Shown here: positions 20,911 to 30,010 of the stretch, piece after piece
Layout: each line of letters begins with the position of its first letter
Numbering within the stretch: the first letter of the stretch is position 1
NCBI GenBank assembly: GCA_914767885.1
Contig: CAJZBQ010000037.1
Coordinates: 1 to 64,000, forward strand
DNA: 64,000 nt
From: Blepharisma stoltei
Lineage: Eukaryota > Ciliophora > Heterotrichea > Heterotrichida > Blepharismidae
Direction of reading: 5' to 3'
Notes under the pieces: generated by a model
Seen by the model: the letters and a program-made list of their open reading frames with translations, nothing else
Told to the model about the DNA's origin: nothing
The model's database searches: none
Position numbers and translations under genes: made by a program

Positions 20911-21250
20911 GCTCACTCCACCGTTAGCGAACAAATCATTGGAAAAGTCGCTAATTTTTATTTAAAAGCCCACCCTCTGTGAGTATTTTTTATATAAAAA
21001 TTTTTATAAAAATTCATTTTATATATGAGTGATAATTATTATAATGAAATCTTAAACTAATTCTGTTTAATTTTCATTTTTAAAACCTAAATTTATAAAT
21101 TAAATTAATATTTGTTTTAACATTATTTCAAATTAGGATTTTTTTTAAAATTTTTAAAAGAACCTAATATAAAATTTAAATATAAAATTTTTAAAAAAAA
21201 TAATCCTCCGTGAGCAAACGAAATTTTTTTAGCCACTCACTGAGAGAGTA
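20911..21250. mobile_element. MITE, CGTGAGCGAACAAAA family
   Basis: The left end has the doubled motif (CTCACTCCACCGTTAGCGAAC, interrupted; then CCCACCCTCTGTGAG) separated by an AAATCATTGGAAAAGT spacer. The right end has the hairpin form (TCCTCCGTGAGCAAACGAAA, then the inverse CACTCACTGAGAGAGTAA). The body holds the conserved TGATAATTATTATAATGAAA block. Confidence 0.8.
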
Positions 21251-21285
21251 AGTGAGTTTCTGGCTATTATATATTATTCTGCTTA

Positions 21286-21641
21286 CTCCCCCTTTCGCCC
21301 TTCATGAACGAACCAAACATTGGAAAAATTCCCTATTTATCCCAAAAACCCACCCTCCGTAGCGAAAAAATAATTTTTTAATTTACCAATTTTTAGGAAA
21401 AATTTGATATACAAATTATTATTATTATAATGAAACATCTAGCTAATTCTGTTTAATTTTGAACAAATTGAATTTTAAAACATAAATTTTACAAATTAAA
21501 TAAATACTTGCTTTCCATTTGGAGTTTTTAAATTTCGAAAAAAAAAATTATGATAAAATTTATATATAAATTTTAAAAAAATATTAACCCCCTTCGTGAG
21601 CGAACAAAATATTTTTGTTCGCTCACGGAAGGGGGAAGTTA
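21286..21641. mobile_element. MITE, CGTGAGCGAACAAAA family, well preserved hairpin end
   Basis: Flanked by TA at 21284-21285 and 21640-21641. The right end is a nearly perfect hairpin: CCCCCTTCGTGAGCGAAC..., then its inverse GTTCGCTCACGGAAGGGGG. The left end is the doubled motif. It lies only 35 bp from the previous copy and in the same orientation. Confidence 0.85.
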
Positions 21642-22199
21642 AATTCTTTATATAATTTTTATGGATCAAGAAATGTCTTCAAGAAATTACTATACGTCTT
21701 TTAAGGAGATTTTTGTAAAAAAAAGTTAAAAGTATTAGCTTCTTGTTGTCTGTGATTAAATACTAATACTTTAAAAACTAAGAATAAGTAGTTAAAACAA
21801 GGGTGCAGGCACAATGATTATGTACTTTTGATAGTATACACTTCACCGAAGTGAATTAGTCAAAAATTGGTTGAATTTTTTTGAAGTGAGGTATTAGACC
21901 AAAAAAACGTTAGATTTCAAAATGCTACACTATATAAAAATTTTCGACCAAATGTACTTCGATGAGATGAACACTATCGCAAGTAGATGATCATTTGGAA
22001 TGGAGTGATAAAAAAGTGCATCACGAAAAAATCTATTTTTAATAATATAAAATTTAAGACATAATTTTAAAAATGAAATGAAAATTGCAAGTGAAGCAAG
22101 ATTTTTAATAATTCTATGAAATCCTTGTAAATTGGATGCATATTCGCTATGAAGAGCAGTTAGAAAAAGCAAAGATTTTAATTTTCAAAAGATTAAGTT
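21642..22199. other. AT-rich stretch, possible decayed frame
   Basis: From 21922 the plus strand reads MLHYIKIFDQMYFDEMNTIA and continues for about 90 codons with two in-frame TAA. No homology recognised; treated as non-coding or decayed. Confidence 0.3.
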
Positions 22200-23170
22200 A
22201 GGCTAGGTTAAGTTAAGTTAAGTTATTAAAGTCGGGTGTTAAGTGAGAAGGTCACCAAAGACCTCCCATATGGGAGTTTCTACTGCTTTTTTTCGACTCC
22301 ATCCCAAGAAAAAGAAAATTCAGTCAAGAAATCAAAAATCAAATTTAGACGGACGCAGAAAATTCAAAATTTATAACTGAAGAATATTTAGCAATATGGA
22401 AGAATTAAAAATCAAGAGGTAAAAGAATTATTAAATCTAGATAAACCCTGGAATAATGGCTTAAAATAAGATAATATTCTCTCTCATAAAAACGCATTAG
22501 AATTCAAAGTATTGTCTCAATTTTTAATTTTTTTCTAAAAATTAACCCCTCTTTAAATTGGAACTGAGTTTTTTGTTTAAATTTATCCACCCAGTATTTA
22601 CCTTGTCTAATGGAGTGCAATTTCGGATTTGCCAACATTAATCTCACATCCAGATCAGGGTTTTTACCTAGAGGGAGATTATCATTCGGAGTTGGAAAAG
22701 GAAAGCCCAGCATTAGGATTAGGATGATTAAAAGTCGTCAGCCTATTGGTGAACAGCCACCAAAGACCTTCAGTACGGCAGGTTCTACCGCTTTTCAACT
22801 CCAGCTCAGAGGGTCTTCCCCCGAAGGTGGATGCCACTTCCAGCACCTTCTGTCTCATCCTCACCTTGAAACTTCAGTCTTGAGTGGCGCTTAAAGGGAA
22901 ACCCAGCAAGGCCAAGAGTTTCATTATGAAACTGTCAAGCGCGATAGCTGGTGCTGCGTCTCGAGTTACGAAGCTCCACTTTGATCGACGGCTCGGAAGG
23001 GCAACCCGTTGACGCGAGGAGCAGTGACTCAGTCCATGCACCCTAGGAAATGATTTAAGAGTTGTCCATCGGATCGATGTTGACAAGATAACTGAGGCGA
23101 AGTTAGCGGGGGAATTCATTGCTCACGAAGTAATGCTGGGAGCTTTAAATAGCATTAGCTTAGCTTAATT
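22200..23170. repeat. GC-richer dispersed repeat region, two related blocks
   Basis: Starts with a short GTTAA-type tandem (22203-22226). Blocks at about 22240-22310 and 22735-22800 are related (CACCAAAGACCT, TTCTACTGC/TTCTACCGC, TTTCGACTCCA/TTTCAACTCCA), so one repeat unit occurs twice. It ends in TAGCATTAGCTTAGCTTAATTTAA. Around 22543-22580 there is a TTAACCCCTCTTTAAATTGG motif like the third MITE end family. Confidence 0.5.
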
Positions 23171-23584
23171 TAATTAATATTAAAAACTTAGCCTATGCCA
23201 TGGCATGATCACAATATCAAAACTTTACAAGGATGTTTCAAAACGAGAAGAGTCAAGAATTTATTAAACCAAGATGGTATAACCGTTCTCCTCAATTATA
23301 AAGCCTCTCTAAAAGCCTCAAATTCTTGATCTTTGCACAAATTGGTTTTAAAACAGGGATATGTTTTCTGCTGTTGTCATAAAAATTAGCTTCAAGTCTA
23401 ATAGAATTTGCATTAATCTTATTCCCACAGCTTCTGTTAAATTTATACAGTATAGCAAGTTGCAAAATTTATTAATTAATCACTAATTCAAGTTTTGGTA
23501 TTTAGAGCTCGTCTTTAGAAAATATTCTCCAATTTTGAGCACTAAGGAGAGCAAATTGAAAAATGGTGAAAATTGGTATTTTAA

Positions 23585-24663
23585 ATGGTAAACCACGATA
23601 ATTTAGGAGAAAGCTCTGCTATCGGAGTAACAGCAGTTATCTTAGTTATTTCCACGTTTATCTGTCTCCATCAAATTTTGTCGTATGCTAGAAATATGAA
23701 GTATAAATCAGCCCAAGTTATATGCATGCTCTTATTCACGACACCTATAATAGTTGGCTGGTCAGCATGGGCATGCTTATATGTAGGTGATAGGCTGAAA
23801 AATTTAGATCCAATAATTGCAATTGACAAAGCATTTTGTTTTGCAATGTTTTTGGTTCTTATAGAGATGCTCATAGGTTGAACTGAATCAAATGGGGTTT
23901 ATTACTTCAGCAAGGATGCTGAACTCAAAACTATAATGAGCATGAAAGAAGCCAAGTGAATCTTACCTTGCATTAAGCCAAGCCCCTTATCTACCCCTGA
24001 GCAGACAATGTCTTATTTAACAAAAATAAGAATAGGGACATTTCAGGTGGTTTTTGTGATAATAGTGTTTACGATTGCCATCTCATTTTTGTTGGCTTTT
24101 GATATTGATGGCTTCTCTATTGGAGACAGTAGCACAGACTCTCTCTGGTTTTGACTAAGCGCTATTAGATCGATCAGTTCTGGATTGGCCTTGTTTTATT
24201 TGGTAAATTATTCTTTTTTTGCGGCTAGAATTCCTGAGCTATATGATTTGCAGCTTAAAGCGAAATTCAACTTGGTTCAGCTTTCCATGGTGTTCACAGA
24301 ACTTCAGCCTATAATAATTTCATTCTGTGCAGATCAGGGGTGGATAGCTAATACTGATGACTACTCCAAAGAAGAAATTACAAGCTGGACAAATAATTTA
24401 TTGCTGTGCTCAGAAATGATTATCGTTGGTTTTTTGCAAATTCTGATATTCCCTGTAAAAGACTATAATCCCTTGAAATTTTTTGCTTTGATATCTTGGG
24501 TACCAAATTAATTTGAGGACTGGCCGGTTCAGTCTATGCCACTAAAATGCTTTATATGTAAATGTCAGAAAGCAAAATAATTAAAGCATCATATGATACT
24601 CCTCCATCTTCAAGAAGATGCTTCAGCCAGAGAGAAAGTTTGAATTGTCGCCCGATTAAGTAA
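23585..24663 (+). CDS. OST-alpha/TMEM184-like multi-pass membrane protein, paralog 3 (with IES)
   Basis: ATG 23585; highly similar to paralogs 1 and 2 throughout (SSAIGVTAVILVISTFI, KYKSAQVICMLLFTTP). TGA as Trp at 23879, 23957 and 24152. In germline DNA the frame ends at 24511 with a tail unlike its paralogs. Removing 24466-24593 at TA restores the shared tail DYDTPPSSRR and extends to TAA 24661-24663. The tail differs from paralog 2 after SSR. Expected role as for the paralogs: a polytopic membrane protein, possibly a solute carrier. Confidence 0.75.
24466..24593. other. 128-bp TA-bounded IES in paralog 3
   Basis: TA (within TAT) at 24464-24465 and 24592-24593. Comparison with the intact paralogs at 15977 and 17979 fixes both boundaries to within the shared TAT. 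It has no MITE motif, so it belongs to the short, non-repetitive IES class. Confidence 0.85.
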
Positions 24664-25322
24664 TCTATAATCAGTGATTAATAATTTAAAATAAACCATA
24701 GTTCTCTAAACAGATTTTCAAGCGATAAAGGAAGTTTTAGATTTTCTATTCAAGGTTTGATTGGGAGATTTAAAAATGAAGTCCCATAATTATGATCAAG
24801 CTAATAATCGAGTAATAAGCCAAAAAATTTCCCTCTTTCATTACTATTCAAGATCTGCTTAAAATGACTATTGATATAGGGAAAATAATTTTTTATATTT
24901 TTGAGTCTATCATGAGAGAGCTTCTTCATTTCCGATTCTGCTTAAATAACTATTTTTATTATATAAAATAATACTTGCTCGTATGTGTGAGTCAAAAAAT
25001 GGGAGAAGATAAATAAAAGCCTTTTTATGTCAGCTTTTCTGTCAATTGACTCCATTTAGAATTAGCCAAGCAAGACTAAAATTGTGCCATAAATATGAAG
25101 AATATATAAGCTCCTTAATGCAGAGTCCAATATCATATCAAGCTTGCATCCTTGACTCTCCTTAAACAATACTCTTTTTTAATTCCAGCTTATGGAGATT
25201 ATTCCCAATAAATATCATAAAGAATATCAATGCTTTCAACACCTTTAAACCTTTTGGTTTTTTATTATAATTTTTACTAATCTTTGAATAAGCTGAAATT
25301 TAAAGAAAATGCAGCTTAATAA
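24664..25322. promoter_or_regulatory. Intergenic region upstream of HPRT-like gene
   Basis: About 660 bp, AT-rich; only very short open frames. No recognisable element. Confidence 0.35.
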
Positions 25323-26106
25323 ATGGAGCGGCAAGGAGACTATGTTTATATCGAAGATGGAGCATATACTTCTGCCAACTTATTATGCATCCCTGAGAAA
25401 TACAAAGCATACATCGACTTAGTTTTCATCTCCAAAGGTCAAATCGAAGACAGGATTTTAAGGCTCGCTGAAACCCTCACAAGCGAGTCAAAAACTCGCT
25501 CAATCGCCCTTATCGTGATCTTGCGAGGAGCCTTTAGATTTGCCAAGGATTTAGTTGATGGCATCGACCGCGCCTGCTATAAAGAGCAGTTTGTCTATAC
25601 AATTGACTTTATCCGTGCAAGGAGCTACGTAGGTCAAACCCAGCATGACATTATCCTTGAAGGCCTGGACGCCCTGGACCTAGAAGGAAAAGAGGTGGTC
25701 ATTGTGGAAGACTTAGTTGATAGTGGAAATACACTTTCAAGAGTCGCAAGTATCATAAGAGGGGGGCTAATTTATAATTTCATAGAGCTTTCACCATAAT
25801 CGTTATTAATTATATAACAAACTGTTTTGGTTGCTAAAAAAGGGATTAATTTTTTCCTTTTTCTAATGGTTGTGCTTTCTTCCAGGGTAGGAGTAAGAGA
25901 AAAAAAACCCAGCTTCATTGAAAATCTGCGTGCTAATTTATAAGAGAAATCCTGAAAACACACGCATTGTGCCTGATCACATTGGATTTTCGGTGCCAAA
26001 TGAGTGGATTATTGGGTATCATACGGACTATAACAACTACTTTAGGGATCTCCCTCACATTTGTTTGCTTAATGATGCTGGAAAGGAAGAATTCAGGACT
26101 AAGTAA
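25323..26106 (+). CDS. Hypoxanthine(-guanine) phosphoribosyltransferase
   Basis: ATG 25323; stop TAA 26104-26106 after removal of 25758-25895. It converts hypoxanthine/guanine and PRPP to nucleotide monophosphates (purine salvage). Recognisable parts are LIVILRGAFRFAKDL (N-terminal pyrophosphate loop), the flexible-loop ARSYVGQTQ region, the PRPP-binding motif VVIVEDLVDSGNTL, and after the IES the C-terminal HIGFSVPNEWIIGYHTDYNN and YFRDLPHIC, typical of HPRT. The joined protein is about 215 residues, the usual length. After excision the frame needs one A fewer in the run at 25900-25907, giving SIIREKNPASLKICVLIYKR; this is probably a homopolymer error. Confidence 0.9.
25758..25895. mobile_element. 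138-bp IES, apparent internally deleted MITE, in HPRT gene
   Basis: TA at 25756-25757 and 25894-25895. The right end (CTAATGGTTGTGCTTTCTTC, then CAGGGTAGGAGTAA) is a diverged form of the MITE end CCAATGGTTTTGTTCGCTCA...GGGGGAGTTAA. The left end AGAGGGGGGCTAATTT is reduced. It splits the gene directly after the PRPP-binding motif. Confidence 0.7.
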
Positions 26107-26199
26107 TAAGCATATTTAATTGCTGGTCTAAATTTTTAGTCATATTAAGGTTGACATTAATAAAATAAGTTTAAGTGGCACTAGTTGTTGAATATGCAT

Positions 26200-26600
26200 T
26201 AAAATGGTTATACATGTGTCAGCATGCCTCTTGGCGCAACAGTCTAGATGGCTAAGGCGAACTGGGACAGACTTCGAGTTGAGAATCAAGAGGATACTCA
26301 AAAGATGTGTATCCGAGTAGGTTTTAGCTGCTTCCCTGTGATTATAAATGGAGGTATTCAGCAGCATCCTTAGATCCGAGGAACTATGGGCTTTCCTCTA
26401 TCGAGAAGCCGAGTTTTTTTTCGGCCCAGATCATAGGTGAGTAGTCTTTTTGTTTAGCTGTCGAAGGAAGGCATTTCGGTATCTAATAGACTACAAGGAG
26501 CTGATCAGTGGAATCAAGCTACTCCAATCGCCCGCACCAATATGGCTAACGCCTAACTTTAATAGCCTAATCTAATCCATCATTAGTTGCTGAATCAAAA
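26200..26600. repeat. GC-richer dispersed repeat
   Basis: Contains AAGGCATTTCGGTATCTAATAGACT, interrupted, which recurs in related form at about 35530-35570 (GGCACTTCGGTATCTGATAG). It ends with TAACGCCTAACTTTAATAGCC. A tRNA-like start (GTCTAGATGGCTAAGGCG) is present but no B box or cloverleaf. Confidence 0.5.
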
Positions 26601-27249
26601 TTATTATATTTAGAGATAATCGACTTTGCTTTAATAAACTTCCTTTACTAATTAATAAGGCTTTCCATAATTTAAAATTTTTAAAAAAAACTTATAGAAC
26701 AAAAGCTGTAATTTAGATTAATTAAATACAGAGCTAAGTCTAGGAATGACTTCCCGGCCTTGAGCTCGTATTTAATTATATCCTGCGAATTAAATTAAAA
26801 CAAATTAAAGTCTTCTTCATAATTTTTTTGCCTTGTTCACTTCAACCAATGAAGCCTGCTAGCTGAGCAGAAATTCAGATGCTATTTGAAAATTGGTCTA
26901 CTATAGGGGTGGGGCTTGCATTTAGGTCTCCAAGAGTCTCGACACGTCGAAATGTACTCTTTCGTCAGAATGTCATCGGCCACTAAAAAGGTACAGGTTA
27001 GCCCAATACCACTATCGGCCACCTCGAGGAATAGTGACACCCAGGAAAAAGAAAGCACTCTATCCAGAGTTGAAAGGGATAAAGCCCGCCCAAATACCAT
27101 CAGAATAATTAATATCTCGTCAGGAGCCACCATAAGCTGGCTCTCAAGAATACACCCCATACAGCTCGGCGGAGTATGCCAAGGATTAGAGTTATAGAGT
27201 TTTTTTTGAGGTCAAGGTGGTGCATCGCTTTTTGATTAAATAGTTAATT
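26601..27249. other. Intergenic, mixed AT-rich and GC-richer repeat sequence
   Basis: 26880-27200 is GC-richer with open frames on both strands but no recognisable domain. Probably more of the dispersed repeat family. Confidence 0.35.
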
Positions 27250-27560
27250 TTAATTATTATATTTGCAATGGTTGACCAACTCGAAATGGACTGCTATGCT
27301 AGGCAAATAATTCTAGAATGTACAGAGCCTAGGCCTAATTCACTTTCAGAGTTGGATTTATCCCGAGAAAAAAGGTAGTTTGGAGTTGGGAAGTCCAGCA
27401 AAGCCTGCAGGCAAAATCTAGCAACTCTCCAGAATGAAGCAAGAAGTTACGCTCTGGGCTACTTATTTTCCATTTCTTTCGATAGCAGAACAAAACTCGA
27501 TCTTTTTGGTTTTTGGTGGACCGCCTTCGTTCAGCACATTACAAACATGGCTATATTGCC
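27250..27560. repeat. GC-richer dispersed repeat, copy related to 10195-10660
   Basis: Collinear with 10195-10430: shared blocks around GCTATGCTAGGCAA, TACAGAGCCTAGGCCTA, AGTTGGGAAGTCCAGCA and a CTGGGCTAC...TTTTCC ending. Confidence 0.65.
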
Positions 27561-27945
27561 TAATCAATACTTGATCCAAAAGGTAAAGAGGAAGTGACGA
27601 AGAGCGACAAGTTAGATGTCCTATGGCATCAGAGGCTGAAGAAAGAGAAAGGTGTCGTTCGAGCTAACTTTCAAGCAAATTATCTCAAATGTTCAATTCA
27701 GCCAATTGCATTGCAAGTTGGAAAAATCTCAATCGAGATCCTTAGTGACCTGACCTCTTTAACAGCAGGGATCAGCATGTTTTTATGTTAAATTAAATGC
27801 TAGATTATGATTCTATGATACGATAGATATTATCATAAAATCAAAAGCTTCAGTAAGGAATTTTGGTGTAATTCAGTTATTATGATTTGGGAGACTCGTT
27901 TCCACTTTTTCACATGCCAATTTATCTTGACTTGCAAAATGCTTA

Positions 27946-28282
27946 CTCCCCCCATCAGCCACAAAAAACATTGTTCACTTATGAAGAGGCTTTTTTTAAA
28001 TTTACATCTAAATTTTATATTTTTTTTTTCATATATTTAAAAAAAACATCCAAATTCGAAATAATTTTAAAGCAAATATTAATTTAATTTGTAAAGTTGA
28101 TTTTTAAAATCTAATCCTTTTAAATTAAACAGAATTACTAGAGATTTTATTATAGTAATTATCACTTATATATCAAAATATTTTTTTCCTAAAAGATTTT
28201 ATATTAAAACATTTTTGTTGTGGGGTATCCCAAAAATAGGCATTTTTCCAATGGTTTTGTTCTTTCACGGAGGATGGAGTTA
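27946..28282. mobile_element. MITE, CGTGAGCGAACAAAA family (diverged)
   Basis: TA at 27944-27945 and 28281-28282. Ends: TTACTCCCCCCATCAGCCAC, and CCAATGGTTTTGTTCTTTCA...GGATGGAGTTA. The body has AAATTAAACAGAATTACTAG and ATAGTAATTATCACTTATATATC. Confidence 0.75.
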
Positions 28283-28647
28283 GATTTTCGATATCCATGC
28301 TCCAAGAAATGAAAAAATTAAAGGAAAATCGCAACCTAGAATATGGTATGCCGATGATACCATGCGATTTTAATGCAGACAAGATTATTCTCAATAGCAA
28401 ACTGATTAAAAACATTTTATAGTCATGATCCACAATTTTTTATTATATAGAAACTCAGTAATATCTGCCGAGTGGTAAGTGTTTTTATACATTACTGGAG
28501 CTATAGAAATCTTAATAGAATAATATCACTATATGAATTAAAAAATTATTTTTGTGTCTTAAAAATTAACTGTTGAATTACTATTCATGGGATTAAAAAC
28601 AATGTTCTATCAATTAATATAAAGTCTTTGTCAAGAATTTTCCTAAC

Positions 28648-29290
28648 TCCCTATTTGTGAGCGATAAATTTATTTTTCTAGCAAGAGTTAATTATTTTAA
28701 AAATTTATAATAATTTTTTTCCGAAATCCACAAAACAATTAAAGTAAAATTTTTATTTATTTGCGAACTTTATGACTTTAGTATTCAAGCTGCTGAAAAT
28801 TCAAAAGAATTAGTTAGAGATTTTGTTATAATAATTATCACTTTATATTATTTACATAAAATGGCTAGCTACGATGGATCCGTACATTTTGGCGGGCGTT
28901 CTTATGCATATACATAGTGGCTTTTGGCTTAAAAGCTAGCCAAGTGCTAGACTAACCTCAAGGATAGAGGGTAAACACTATTTCCACTGATTAGTGGTCA
29001 ATTTGGGTGGCAATTTTTAGCATATTTTTACCAGCAGCACTCAGGCCCAGGTTGGTGCTCGATAGGAGCAGGACGACATTTTGCTAAAAACTTGGTGGCC
29101 TGTCTTATATAACGAAGTTTTTAAGCTTTTCTTTTTTTGGAGATCATCCATAGAAAAAGAGAAAACAGGCTGAAAAGGGTAATCCACTTATATCTCTATC
29201 CTATCTCTTGTTTATAATCTAATCACTTATATATTAAAATTATTTAATAAGAATTTGCCATATTAAAACAAATTTTTTAGTCAGAATCAT
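28648..29290. mobile_element. MITE interrupted by a nested insertion
   Basis: A left MITE end (CTAACTCCCTATTTGTGAGCG, interrupted) and body block (AGAATTAGTTAGAGATTTTG, ATAATAATTATCACTTTATA) run to about 28855. The body's continuation (CACTTATATATTAAAATTAT, then TTGCCATATTAAAACA) resumes at about 29223. The 28857-29220 segment between them is GC-richer, unrelated to the MITE, and reads as a later insertion. Confidence 0.6.
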
Positions 29291-29589
29291 TTTTTGAATT
29301 TTTATACGAAGAGAGAGTTATAAAAATCTTTTAACTGAAATTTAAATTTTAATATTTAATAAGGTTCAAAACAACAAATTAATTCAATTTCCCTATATTT
29401 TTCTTGTACCAGATTATAAATTCTAGAACTCAGTATAAAGAATTTATTTCTTTTTTTACTTTCTCATCATTTCCAAAAATATTGGATTCCTTCATAAAAA
29501 TGACTTTCATCTGATTTATTTTTATTTAAAATTATTAATTCATTAAATTCGTTTTTGCTACAATTTGAAATGCCAAAGAAATCTCCTTA

Positions 29590-29933
29590 CTCCCCCCTCC
29601 GTGAGTGAACAAAAAAATTTTGTTCGCTCAAAGAGGGTTGATTTTTTTTTAAAAAATTTATATAGAAATTTTGTAAAAAAATCCAAACTTCGCAAAAATA
29701 GGAAAGCAAGTATTAATTCAATTTGTAAAATTTATGTTTTAAAACGCAATTTCTTTAAAATTAAACAGAATTAGCTAGATATTTCATGATAATAATTATC
29801 ACTTATATATCAATTTTTTTCATAAAAAAAATTTTTTTCTATTTAAAAATTTTTGTTTGCTCACGGAGAGTGAGCTTTTGGTCAAAAAAATAGGATTTTC
29901 CAATAGTTTTGTTCGCTCATGGAGGGGGAGTTA
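29590..29933. mobile_element. Full-length MITE, CGTGAGCGAACAAAA family (344 bp)
   Basis: TA at 29588-29589 and 29932-29933. The left end is a hairpin of the motif (CCCCCCTCCGTGAGTGAAC, then TTGTTCGCTCAAAGAGGG). The right end is two copies of the motif pointing the same way (GTTTGCTCACGGAGAGTG, spacer with AAAAAAATAGGATTTTCC, then GTTCGCTCATGGAGGGGGAG). The body has all conserved blocks. This is the best reference copy in the window. Confidence 0.9.
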
Positions 29934-30010
29934 ACAATTTCTTTTCAATGGGTTTTTAATCAATAATTTAATTCCTATCATGAAATCTCCTATAAGAATA
30001 AACATATTTT

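Noticed and set aside
21922-22200. Plus-strand frame MLHYIKIFDQMYF... with two in-frame TAA
   Set aside because: No homology, and stops are not removed by an obvious IES or intron; could be a decayed gene but unsupported.
22203-22226. GTTAA tandem as an interstitial telomere
   Set aside because: The unit does not match CCCTAACA or its complement TGTTAGGG.
26220-26310. tRNA-like sequence (GTCTAGATGGCTAAGGCG)
   Set aside because: No matching B box and no acceptor or anticodon stem pairing that I could trace; it lies in a dispersed repeat.
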